A model generated the notes under the pieces. It had not been told where the DNA came from. It was given only the letters and a program-made list of their open reading frames with translations, and did no database searches. From Methanogenium cariaci JCM 10550 (GTDB lineage: Archaea > Halobacteriota > Methanomicrobia > Methanomicrobiales > Methanomicrobiaceae), in assembly GCF_001315945.1 (NCBI RefSeq), contig NZ_BBBG01000008.1, positions 1 to 64,000 of the forward strand: 64,000 nucleotides of DNA, written 5' to 3'. Positions 27,676 to 38,100 of this stretch are shown here, piece by piece (position 1 is the stretch's first letter; each line of letters opens with the position of its first letter). The translations under genes and the position numbers were made by a program.

Positions 27676-29873
27676 ATGAGGTGGTACAAGGTAGTGGCAC
27701 TGGTATTCGTATGTATGCTGCTCCCGTCGCTGGCGGCAGCTACAGACGGGAAGGAATATGTTGTCATTTGGGGGTCATTCGCACCCGCCGACAGGGAGTC
27801 CGTTCACCCCCCCTACGGCATCGCGATGGATGCTGCGGGGAATGTCTATGTGAACGATCCGGAACACGGCCGCATCCAGACCTATGCGTCCGAAGAACTC
27901 CCGTCCGCCGGTGAAACGATGCTCAGGGAAGCTGCTCCTGCCGGTGAAACCGTACTGAGGGACAGCACGCGGGGGGAATGAGTGGACCGTCGGACCGGGC
28001 CCGGATGACGATTTTGCCACCATTCAGGATGCCATCGATGCCGCATCGGATGGCGATATCATCATCATCAGGAGCGGAACGTACAAAGAGGATGTCGTGG
28101 TGAATAAGCGTCTCATTCTGTATGGCGGCTATGATGCGGGGGGGATCGACGGCAGGGTCTCCCTGACGGCGGACGGGACAATCCTCATCGGATGCATGGT
28201 GGTCTCCGGGGGGGTGTGGGTGGAATCCGACAATAATATTCTCGAAGGTGTACTCACTGGGTGGTATATCGATGGTTCGCATTGGATTCGGGAGGGATTT
28301 ATTGTCTGGGGGGGATCGCACAACACCTTCACCAACTGTATTGTGGATGGATTTTTCCTGGGGGGGCGGCGCTACCGGCATGATCATCGACGGAACCAGC
28401 GGCAACACGTTCACCCGTAGCGGAGTGATTGACAGCTACATTGGCGCCTATCTCAAAGACTCCACGCATACTATCTTCCGAAAATGTGGATTTGTTGCAC
28501 GAGGTGATGGCTTCATCCTTGACGGGTCCACGCAGACCACCTTCATCGACTGCGGTATCGCCAACACGGATTATCCGCACGCAGGGGGGGTGTCCGGCGG
28601 AAGCGAGACCACCTTTACGAACTGCAACATTTTCGGGGGGGTGAATATGGAGTGTTTGTCGGAAGCGCCACTTTTACCAACTGCGCAATTTCCGGGGGGG
28701 GTGAGGCTGGGGGGGTGTTCGGTGAAGGCACCTTCAGAGATTGCACTATTTACGGGCATAAATACGGGGGGGTGTTTGGTGGAGGCGAGGCTACCTTCAC
28801 GAACTGCCAGATTTTCGGGGGGGGTGAATACGGGGGGGTGTTCCTTGATGGATCCCGGATGAATGCGTTCACCGACTGTAGCATCTCCAGCCGGGGGGGT
28901 GCGGCGTCTACCAAGGGAAGTTCTGCGGGAATAACGTCTTTACCCGGTGCACGGTGCACGGCGATAGCGTGGACTGGTGCGGGTTTGTGTTCTTTGCCGA
29001 TGCCGGTCTTGAGGAGGCGGTGCGTGAAGCGCTCGGTATTCCTGAAGGAGACATCAGCGCCGAAGATATGGCCAATCTTACGGTGCTCTCTGCCCCCCCT
29101 GACCGGGGGGGGATCGGGTGCCTTTCGGGGCTGGAGTATGCAAGTGGTCTGGAGCTGCTTTGGCTCGACAACAACCGCGTCAGCGACATCTGCCCCCCCC
29201 TTGCCGGACTGACCAGCCTCCACGAGCTGGTGCTATCCCATAACGAGATTCGCGACCTCACCCCGCTGGTGACAAACAGCGATGCCGGGGGGGGATTGGA
29301 CCGGGAGACGAGGTGGACTTGCGGTGCAACAATCTTGACCTCACACCGGGGGGGTCTGCGGCGATGACGGCAATCGGGACGCTTTCGGCACGAGGGGGGG
29401 TGCAGGTTCTCTATGAACCGCAGGTGACCCCCCCGGCCCTGCCGGCGAACTTCACGGCGGATGTGACCGAAGGGGGGGTCGCACCGCTGACGGTCACGTT
29501 CACCGATCGAACGACCGGCGGGCCGGAGGAATGGTGCTGGGAGTTTGGCGACGGCACGACCTCCACCGAGCAGCACCCGGTGCACACCTATATGACCGCC
29601 GGAACCCGCACCGTCTGCCTGACCGTCAAAAATGCGTGCGGGTGCGACACCACCGTGCATGAGGATTATATCCACGTGCACGCACCGCACCCCACCCCCG
29701 TGGATGAATTCCCCGCGGGCGGGGGGGGAATAATGGTGATGGTCTGTGGCATTCTGGGTGTTGCGGGGGGGTTATTATGCGGAGAAATGATTCTCCATGA
29801 TCCTCGAACTCCCTGTTTTTGTAAAAATACGGCCGGAACGGATGCCATTGTTCATTTTTTAGAGAGGTTGTGA
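27676..29873 (+). CDS. Large surface protein: NHL-like start, right-handed beta-helix, LRR and PKD domains (many frameshifts)
   Basis: ATG 27676 opens a signal peptide (MRWYKVVALVFVCMLLPSLA). Reading through about six frame changes, all at G or C 7-mers, the chain shows an NHL-like motif (YGIAMDAAGNVYVNDPEHGR), a beta-helix opening (FATIQDAIDAASDGDIIIIR), repeated coils (NTFTNC, ATFTNCAISGG, ATFTNCQIFGG), leucine-rich repeats (LELLWLDNNRVSDI, LHELVLSHNEIRDLTPLV), a PKD domain (PLTVTFTDRTTGGPEEWCWE, FGDGTTSTEQHPVHTY) and a membrane helix near the C-terminus. The true end may be a TGA at about 29789. Such proteins are typically cell-surface adhesins or polysaccharide-binding proteins in methanogens. 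Confidence 0.7.
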
Positions 29874-30018
29874 TGGCTGTCTTTGGCCGGGGGGGAGTTC
29901 GCCCCCCCCGTAATCGTCAAATCATTGTTTGCCTTTCCGAAGAACGACCGTTCCGGCGGAACACGTCGGCAGCAACCGTATGTCCGGGATATGGGAAAGG
30001 GAAAGATTCGCGGAACCA

Positions 30019-30026
30019 TTTATATA
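30019..30026 (+). promoter_or_regulatory. TATA box of the sCache lipoprotein gene
   Basis: TTTATATA about 27 nt before ATG 30048 implies a transcript beginning very near the start codon. Confidence 0.55.
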
Positions 30027-30047
30027 GTAGCACCCTGATTCCAATGC

Positions 30048-30575
30048 ATGAGAACCTACACCATCCTCCCCCCCGTTCTCGCACTTTTGATGGCCATCAT
30101 CCTGGTGGCCGGTTGCACCGACACCGCTTCTGTGAACCAGAACGAGGCGGGGGGGGCGACTCCTGTGGTTACTCCGACACCACCTCCCTCCCTGAAGAGC
30201 TGATGGCATTTGTCCAGAACGCCTCCGAATATGCCGAGGTGCACGGACAGGAGGCAGCTCTGCGCGAATTCAACAACCCGTCCGGCCAGTTTGTGAAGGG
30301 TGAACTCTACATCTTCTCCTACGACCTTGAGGGAACCACTCTTGCTCTCCCCCCCTTCCAGCCTGACCTGATAGGCAAGAGCGCTGGAACACAACCGATG
30401 CCGACGGCACCGCCTTTATCCGGGAAATGATCGAAATGGCGCAGTCCGGTGGTGGGTTCGTCCGTTACCAGTACCTGGACCCTTCGGACAACAACACCGT
30501 CAAACCCAAACTCAGCTACGTCGTGGAAGTGGATCAGAGCTGGATCATCGGGTCCGGCATCTATGATCCGGAATA
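30048..30575 (+). CDS. sCache-domain lipoprotein (frameshifted)
   Basis: Signal peptide with lipobox (LLMAIILVAGC), a Pro/Thr-rich linker (TPVVTPTPPPS), then, in a second frame, a single Cache domain: ELMAFVQNASEYAEVHGQEA, YIFSYDLEGTTLAL, then VRYQYLDPSD, KLSYVVEVDQSWIIGSGIYD. Cache domains bind small ligands outside the cell. As this one is lipid-anchored with no transmembrane signalling part, it may deliver ligand to another sensor or transporter (inference). ATG 30048 is preferred to the overlapping ATG 30044 since only it yields the lipobox. Confidence 0.75.
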
Positions 30576-30830
30576 AAACAATCCGAACGTGAGCGGGGGG
30601 GGCCGACCCCCCGGAGGGGGGGTAACCTGTCCAGACAGCTGAACATCACCAAACCCGTCCACCCCTCATGCCATACGGCACGCCCGGCTCACCCATCTTC
30701 GAAAGGGAGAACCATTGAGGCATATGGCTTGCCGCCCGATTCAGGGAGTGCCTGACGGGGGGGAGGTGCCCCCTTGTTCCTTTTGGGTCTACCCCAGCGC
30801 CCGTGGACCGTGTGCATCCTGGGCACAACT
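30576..30830. other. Intergenic, no gene seen
   Basis: G-rich stretch after the sCache gene. The complementary arms GGGGGGCCGACCCCCC near 30597-30612 could form a hairpin terminator, though run lengths are unreliable. Confidence 0.3.
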
Positions 30831-30832
30831 GA

Positions 30833-30840
30833 TTTATATT
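30833..30840 (+). promoter_or_regulatory. TATA box of the 90-residue protein gene
   Basis: TTTATATT 23-30 nt before ATG 30863. Confidence 0.5.
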
Positions 30841-30862
30841 CCGGGCGGATAATTGACGGTTC

Positions 30863-31135
30863 ATGGAGACCTACTTAGGCAGGGCTGAGGTGAAGGAAAA
30901 AACCGAAGAGCTCCTGGATGAATCGTCCCGTTATACTTTCACGGATATTGAGAAGGAGCTCTTGGCACTGGGTTTCATCCAGAGGGGGGGATCAGACCCG
31001 GCATCGGCTGAATTTCAGCACACAGGAACGGGACTGATGCTCGATCTTGAGTTCAATGAAGAAGGTGATCTACACTCATATGAATTGCTCACCACCGAGG
31101 AGAAAGACGAGAAACAGAGACGGTTCCGGTGGTGA
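30863..31135 (+). CDS. Small hypothetical protein, 90 aa
   Basis: Acidic soluble protein (METYLGRAEVKEKTEELLDE, TFTDIEKELLALGFIQ, TGLMLDLEFNEEGDLHSYEL) with alternating helices and strands. It has its own promoter. No signal peptide or membrane segment. The family is not recognised; the intact frame, promoter and coding character support a real gene. Confidence 0.6.
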   Translation: METYLGRAEVKEKTEELLDESSRYTFTDIEKELLALGFIQRGGSDPASAEFQHTGTGLMLDLEFNEEGDLHSYELLTTEEKDEKQRRFRW

Positions 31136-31426
31136 GCGGAGGGGGGGCACATTGCCCCCCCAGAGGTTGGGGGGGTTATTCCGTTCTGCCATCATCCACA
31201 GGGTCTTTGTACATGACATCTCTGTCCTGGTCCGCCGCCCCTGCCCTTCCTCTCGGAATCCCACCGGTTGGCAGAAGGAATCCTCAAAGTGTTTTGCTAT
31301 CCTGCGGAGAAAATACGCAACATATACGGCAGAAGAAACGGTGATGAATGATTGGTAAAAGAGATTCCTTTCCGGGCGGCTGCACCGGCGATGAACTGAA
31401 TAGAGTTCCCTGTGGGTTTGGTTATC

Positions 31427-31516
31427 TTACGATTCTCTTCTGCGGTACTGAAGCATCTGGGATATTCTTTGGTACTCGGCATCCGAGAGCTTCCTTGCCG
31501 GGATTCTGGAAATCAC
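31427..31516 (-). CDS. Very small basic protein, 29 aa
   Basis: A perfect GGAGGTGA precedes a GTG codon at 31516 by 4 nt, and the frame encodes an Arg-rich peptide (ISRIPARKLSDAEYQRISQM, then LQYRRRES) to TAA at 31427. The combination of a strong ribosome binding site and helix-like coding character suggests a genuine microprotein. Function unknown. Confidence 0.4.
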   Translation of the reverse strand: MISRIPARKLSDAEYQRISQMLQYRRRES

Positions 31517-31634
31517 ATAGTCACCTCCTTTTTTGTTGTAACCTTTGTTCTGTTGTTTGGTTGGCATTAAGAGATCCCGAACAATGTTCTGATTTCCGGG
31601 AAAACAAAAAATATGTCCATCATTGGTGGATTAG

Positions 31635-31886
31635 ATGACGAATCAATCCTTTCCTTCGGCCACCCGGCAGAGACCTGGTATGGAGGATCTTTCCGTGTTG
31701 GTGAATATACTCGATATCACCCTGCAACATGCCACCCCCCCAATCTCCACCGTTTTCAGGCAGGTAAACCAATGGCCTGCAACGGTCTGGGAAGGTATTC
31801 GAAAGGTGTTGAAACCGGTTGCAGAAATTCCTGAGGGAAGTCTGTTTGAAATTGAGGGTGATGAAGTGAATTTGGTTTTCTATTGA
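31635..31886 (+). CDS. Small hypothetical protein
   Basis: Frame of 83 codons; the core from Met16 (MEDLSVLVNILDITLQHATP, VNQWPATVWEGIRKVLKPVA, GSLFEIEGDEVNLVFY) looks coding. Start uncertain (31635 or 31680). No family recognised. Confidence 0.4.
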   Translation: MTNQSFPSATRQRPGMEDLSVLVNILDITLQHATPPISTVFRQVNQWPATVWEGIRKVLKPVAEIPEGSLFEIEGDEVNLVFY

Positions 31887-31926
31887 AGTCAATCAGAGAA
31901 AAACTGTGATCGTAAGGCCTTTTGGA

Positions 31927-32456
31927 TCACACAAACCGGAGCTCGCTCAGATCCTTTCCCGCGATTTCTTTCTTCTCCAGGTGTTCGATTTCGTGGGCGA
32001 GGCCATATGCCGGGGGGGAACCCTCGAAGGAGATCTCCTTTTTGCCCGGATCCTCGACCTGATCTCTCCTGCAAGCGGGTCGATTGTCATCTTCAGGATC
32101 CTGTCCGCCCTGACTTTGACCCGGAACGGCCGTTCCACGAGGAGACGGGCGGGTTTGTTTCCGCATTTTTCGAGCCGGTGGACGGTCCCCCCCTCGCCCT
32201 CTTTTATCGCCGGGTTCACAAGGAGATAGACTTCCTCCAGAGAGGAGCCCAGCTTTGTCTCCTCGTCGTACACCGAGGTCTTCTTCATCACCGATACAGC
32301 CTGAGATTCTCGGATGCGTAGCTCCAGTCGCCCCCCCAAACCGTAAGGAGAAGATGAATGGGAGGAGGGCCTCGGGGGGGAGAGGCCAAACCGTGCGGCA
32401 AGATCCTTCTCGGCCTTGAGGAAGACAAGGTCCCTGATGAGGTCGGCAGGTTCCAT
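31927..32456 (-). CDS. Peptide-deformylase-like protein (frameshifted)
   Basis: Starts MEPADLIRDLVFLKAEKDLA. After frame changes near 32330-32380 the middle part reads EVYLLVNPAIKEGEG, then HRLEKCGNKPARLLVERPFR and VKVRADRILKMTIDP. After a further shift near 32010 it ends AYGLAHEIEHLEKKEIAGKD. The VNP, Cys-containing segment and HE-x-x-H fit the metal-binding pattern of peptide deformylases. Archaea do not start proteins with formyl-Met, so the substrate must differ, if it is active. The family assignment is by motif only. Confidence 0.5.
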
Positions 32457-32549
32457 TGTTCCCTCCTCTTTTCCGTATATGGGATAAAATAGTTGGGGGC
32501 CCGATGGGATGGGGGGTTTATCAGAACTCCGGATAATCCTCTCCCTTCG

Positions 32550-33185
32550 TCACTTCACGGATCCACGGAGGAACACACCGGCGACTGATCTGCCGGTCGC
32601 GGTTTCGTCCTCCAGACTCTCAACAAACCGCTGTAAAAGGGCGTGCCTTTGCTCAGCAATCTCCTGTGCTGTGTCCGTGTACATCAGCCCCCCCTGAAGC
32701 TTCAGCAGTTTTTCATGGATATGCCCGACAGCGCCCCCCCCGATGCCGTCCCCCCCGCGTTCGCCTGCCCGCATAAACGTCCGTGCAATCCCGACCGCTC
32801 CCATGGCGTCAAGATTGTCGGCATCAGAGAGAACTTGTGCCTCCAGGGTCTCCGGTTCCGGGCCGGTGCTGAATCGGTGGGAGCGTATCGCGTGGACAAT
32901 TGCCGCGATGCGTGCTGCGTCGTAGCCCGCCTTCCTGAGATATTCTTCTGCAATCCGTGCCCCCCCTTCCTCCTGGTGGGGGATGCCTGTCTCATCCTCG
33001 ATGGGGCGGGCAATATCGTGGAAGAGGGCGGCAGGAATGAGTACCCGCATATCCGCACCCTCGGCCACCCCTATCTCCTGGGAGAGCCGGGTGACGCGGA
33101 GGATGTGGTCGAGGCCGTGGGTTCCCGACTGACTGAAGAACGTCTCGACATAGGCGAGTATTGTCTGATTTTCGGTGCTATCCAT
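32550..33185 (-). CDS. HD-domain phosphohydrolase
   Basis: Intact 211-residue HD hydrolase of the YedJ-like type: HGLDHILRVTRLSQEIGVAE, the HD pair in LIPAALFHDIARPIEDETG, then HAIRSHRFS and the distal Asp in VLSDADNLDAMGAVGIARTF. These positions coordinate the metal centre. Family members hydrolyse nucleotides or phosphate esters; the substrate here is unknown. Gene stands alone between a deformylase-like gene (same strand) and the divergent acyltransferase gene. Confidence 0.85.
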   Translation of the reverse strand: MDSTENQTILAYVETFFSQSGTHGLDHILRVTRLSQEIGVAEGADMRVLIPAALFHDIARPIEDETGIPHQEEGGARIAEEYLRKAGYDAARIAAIVHAIRSHRFSTGPEPETLEAQVLSDADNLDAMGAVGIARTFMRAGERGGDGIGGGAVGHIHEKLLKLQGGLMYTDTAQEIAEQRHALLQRFVESLEDETATGRSVAGVFLRGSVK

Positions 33186-33326
33186 GGTGAAAGAGAGGTT
33201 GGCACTGGATGGTGATAAGGGGGGGTCGGGCTATATGCAGGAGACACCTGAAAGACGCGTTTCATCAAATGGTACCGTACTGTTGTATGATGTACATATA
33301 TCAATCCGGAGATTCCACGTTTGAGC

Positions 33327-34577
33327 ATGTACACCCGTGAGGCTTCGTCCCTTGACCTTTTTACCGATTCTGTCCGGCTCATGGGGGATGCCACCCTGTG
33401 CGGAGTGATGGAGTTTGACCAGAGCCTTGACGCTGACACTCTTCAGGAGGCTTTTCATGCGTGTCTCATGGCCCATCCTGTGCTTCACAGTCGGCTTGTC
33501 CGGGGGGAACGATCCTGCGGTCTGGGAGATGGCGGATGATGTTTGTGTTCCTCCGGTGCGGGTAGAGGAATGTCCGGAGGACTATCATTCCCATGTCATA
33601 GGATCGGTTGATCCCTCCGGGCCGCTGCAGTTTCGCGTGCGGCTGTTGCGCAGACCGTCGGGGGATGTGATTGTCATCAACCTCGCTCATGCTGCCGCCG
33701 ATGCGTTCGGTCTGCACACGCTGATGTCCCAACTGCTACAGGAATACCAGACACCCGGCAGCATCAGTCCCGCACCAGGGGGGGGATTCCGGCACGTGAC
33801 ACGCTCTGGACTCAGGGATTGGATCTGGAAGGGACACCGGAATCTTTGGATATGAAAGTGATCAATCCATTGTGGCCCGATCCGTTCGGCACGTCCCGCG
33901 AGGCTTCGGCATTTCACCGGGAATGTATCAGCCCCCCGGACCTGGGGGGGCAATGCGTAGCCGGACACGGGCGCTCGGGGGGGCAGCATCAATGATCTGG
34001 TGATGGCGGCCTATTTCCTTTCGATGAGTGACCTCACGGGCCACAGGGGGGGCCCGGTTGATATCTTCTTCCCGGTCAATCTGCGCCAGCACCTGAATGA
34101 CGGTTCACGGGTGATGAGCAATCAGTCCGCCAATGTCAGCTTTGCGCTCGTTCGAAAGGAGGGAGAGGGAATGGAGGAAATTCTTTCCCGGGTGATCCGG
34201 GAGACGAAGCTCCTGAAGAAAACATCCATCGGCATCAGGGAACAGGTTTTGATGGACAGGGCCTCTGACCCGGAAGGCAGACAGGTTCAGGAGATGGCCG
34301 GGGAGATGGCGGCCCTGCAAAAATCCGGTCTCGCGGATGTCTTCGTCTCGAATCCCGGACGATTAATTCTCCCGGATATGGCAGGGCTCACCGATGCCTA
34401 TGTCTGCTACCCAGGATGTTACATGCCTGCCAACTGTTTTATCACCAGCACGTTCCGGGGGGGAAAATGACCGTCACCATGGGGGGGTATCAGGATAGCA
34501 AACGGGCGAGAGAGGGGGGGACGCGGAAGGCGATGGAGCTCTTCAGGGAATATCTGCTGGGCACCGTTTCCTGTTAA
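33327..34577 (+). CDS. Condensation-domain-like acyltransferase (frameshifted)
   Basis: Reconstructed from three or four frames of a CoA-dependent acyltransferase or condensation fold. The N-terminal part (SLDLFTDSVRLMGDATLCGV, ADTLQEAFHACLMAHPVL) aligns by eye with condensation-domain starts. The active-site-like motif is VIVINLAHAAADAFGLHTLM (H-x-x-x-D instead of HHxxxDG). The C-terminal half has NDLVMAAYFLSMSDLTGHRG, FFPVNLRQHL and VFVSNPGRLILP. Breaks fall at 7-mers near 33500, 33780, 33945-33990 and 34455. It may acylate an alcohol or amine; no partner thioester or NRPS genes lie nearby. Confidence 0.6.
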
Positions 34578-35182
34578 CGTGAAGAAAAGAAAGACACCCG
34601 CAATCGGAGCCGGAGCCATGCGATCTGCCTGCTTCCTCCTCCCTCCCTTCTTCTCATTCTCCTCCCTATCCTTATCTTTCTCCGTATCCCCCCCATCCTC
34701 ATCCATATAGGCAGTGCCGTACCCCCCCGGTTGCAGGCTATGCAATAACAGATTCTCTGCCCCCCCCATGCTCCCTTTATTTTGGGAAAATACGGCAGAA
34801 ACGGGCGCCGTTTTGCCCATTCCCGGATGGCCTATAAATACGGTTGTTCTGTGCGTTATTTTAGCTGTTGTCTGATTATTGCAGAGTATTATGGGGGGGG
34901 CGTGCTTGTCTGTTTTTTTGAGAGGATGTATGGGGGGGTGTCTTTGGGTGAGATCGGCCCGCTCCGGGCTTCTGTGGGGGGGGATGGGTTTTTTTGGGGT
35001 GTGGGGGGGGTGTCTTGGGGGGGGTGTTTGCGCTCGATTTATACGCAATTTGAGCGTTAACTGGCGTATTGGTGCTTTCATTCCAAAAATGAATGAATGA
35101 ATGAATTGCAATTCTCTGTTTCGGGAGGAAGAAACGCACAATCGATGAGGAATAGAGAGGATAGAAACATATTTTGTTGCTG
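34578..35182. other. Region between acyltransferase gene and CRISPR array
   Basis: No gene recognised. A TATA-like CTATAAATACGG is at 34831-34842. The stretch 34880-35030 is extremely G-rich with many 6-8 G runs. A tandem ATGA microsatellite (about 35088-35105) precedes the array's trailer end. Confidence 0.35.
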
Positions 35183-38100
35183 ATTTCAATCCACGCACCC
35201 GCGAAGGGTGTGACTTTGCAGGTCACCTCTGTAAACTCTGAATCATCATTTCAATCCACACACCCGTGAAGGGTGTGACTAAAACACCCGGCCCCATTCC
35301 CTGCCATCTCCGTAATTTCAATCCACACACCCGCGAAGGGTGTGACAATGGCCGTAAAGCGGGTGTCGGTTACCTGAATTCATTTCAATCCACACACCCG
35401 CGAAGGGTGTGACGTATAACACCTCTAGGCATCTTGCGCAGATTATATTTCAATCCACACACCCGCGAAGGGTGTGACTTCGATGGACGAGTAGTCTTGG
35501 TCGATCATCCAATTTCAATCCACACACCCGCGAAGGGTGTGACCTCACGGTTCCGGGCCTACTGGGACAAAGACGTATTTCAATCCACACACCCGCGAAG
35601 GGTGTGACCAAATAGCACCTCCCGATCCATATCGTTCCAATTGTATTTCAATCCACACACCCGCGAAGGGTGTGACAAGCTCATATGCCCTCTCGTTCAG
35701 GGTGAATCAGATTTCAATCCACACACCCGCGAAGGGTGTGACCCAGACCAATCCATCAATAATTCAATTTCACTCTTCATTTCAATCCACACACCCGCGA
35801 AGGGTGTGACGATGGCGATTACGCATCGCGATTTCAGGGATCCATTTCAATCCACACACCCGCGAAGGGTGTGACCTTTTTGATTCGCTCAATCAGGTGT
35901 TGTCGTGATGATTTCAATCCACACACCCGCGAAGGGTGTGACACAAAAACACATACCCCCTTTGCTGCTTATACAGGAATTTCAATCCACACACCCGCGA
36001 AGGGTGTGACAGCAGAAGAGCGGGGGGGACTACCAGGCAGAGGATCTATTTCAATCCACACACCCGCGAAGGGTGTGACAGAGGACGACGAGACCAAAGG
36101 ACAGGACGAGGGCATTTCAATCCACACACCCGCGAAGGGTGTGACTTGATCAGCGTGCCCTGGTAGGGATGATCAAAGCCATTTCAATCCACACACCCGC
36201 GAAGGGTGTGACCTCGCTGGAAAAAATACGGGTGACATTCAAGACCTATTTCAATCCACACACCCGCGAAGGGTGTGACGAGTTCCCTCCCAGTAGACTC
36301 GTCCGGCACAAAATTTCAATCCACACACCCGCGAAGGGTGTGACGGGGGGGGTGCAACAGGTTGCACCCTAATCCCCCGGAATTTCAATCCACACACCCG
36401 CGAAGGGTGTGACGAACTATGACTGGCCCACGCTCCTCTACCCGATGATTTCAATCCACACACCCGCGAAGGGTGTGACGCCAAGAGGCACGCCACACCA
36501 ACAATCAGCACCAATTTCAATCCACACACCCGCGAAGGGTGTGACTCAACACTCCCGAAGAGTTTGAAGCATTCTGGCGATTTCAATCCACACACCCGCG
36601 AAGGGTGTGACATCGAGGGGGGGAGGATGTAGAATGACACTATTTGAATTTCAATCCACACACCCGCGAAGGGTGTGACATCCCTCCTGTTGTTTGCGCT
36701 GCATGATCAGTGCCAATTTCAATCCACACACCCGCGAAGGGTGTGACCTTCTGACGTGATGTCCTGAATGATATAGTTCGACGATTTCAATCCACACACC
36801 CGCGAAGGGTGTGACCCGCAGTCATGGTAAACGGATTTCCGTCTACATCATTTCAATCCACACACCCGCGAAGGGTGTGACGGTTGCTGAACGTGTAGGT
36901 GTTACCCGGCAGTATGTATTTCAATCCACACACCCGCGAAGGGTGTGACTCCAAATTCATTCAGCAAAACAACCCGAACACAGCATTTCAATCCACACAC
37001 CCGCGAAGGGTGTGACGATGGCCCGTGCTGCACACTATGTCCGGGTGCTATTTCAATCCACACACCCGCGAAGGGTGTGACGTTGCAGATCCCAGTTTGA
37101 AAACTCCGGAATCGTCATTTCAATCCACACACCCGCGAAGGGTGTGACGTTTGAACTCGAGGCGGGCCCCGAAATAGCGATGGATTTCAATCCACACACC
37201 CGCGAAGGGTGTGACGATGCGGGCCGAGGACTGGTTTGAGATGCTGGAAATTTCAATCCACACACCCGCGAAGGGTGTGACACATGATCAGGAGATATGA
37301 TCACAGCATGAGCAAATTTCAATCCACACACCCGCGAAGGGTGTGACAAAATTTCTTCAAATTATTATTTAGAGATAATTTGATTTCAATCCACACACCC
37401 GCGAAGGGTGTGACCGTAGTCGTCCGCCGCTACGATACCCGGTAGGCATTTCAATCCACACACCCGCGAAGGGTGTGACGAGTTTTTCCGGCCGCTGCTT
37501 GAAGGCAATGGATACATTTCAATCCACACACCCGCGAAGGGTGTGACAGCGCATCCGCAAATCTGGCTCTTGCTTACCTTAATTTCAATCCACACACCCG
37601 CGAAGGGTGTGACAGGCACAAGGATACACATTTAATGAGCCAGATGAGATTTCAATCCACACACCCGCGAAGGGTGTGACATCTATTATCGCCCGCTGCT
37701 CAAGCTTGAGATTATTTCAATCCACACACCCGCGAAGGGTGTGACGATACACGCCACGGCGGTTGTGCCGCTGCCGAGATTTCAATCCACACACCCGCGA
37801 AGGGTGTGACGCACAGATGGCGCATATCGCGCGTGAGGAGTGGATTTCAATCCACACACCCGCGAAGGGTGTGACGTGACTGTTGGCGATGACAACCAGC
37901 GCATGCTCATTTCAATCCACACACCCGCGAAGGGTGTGACAATCTATTGCACACCCAATCACAATGAGATTTATATTTCAATCCACACACCCGCGAAGGG
38001 TGTGACATGGATAGCGACGTTGGCGATCCGCTGATGCTGCAATTTCAATCCACACACCCGCGAAGGGTGTGACCGTAGTGCTCCAGCGTTTAGACTCGCT

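Noticed and set aside
34880-35035. Dense G runs as a possible G-quadruplex regulatory region
   Set aside because: Run lengths are unreliable in this assembly (excess of 7-mers), so no structural claim can be made.
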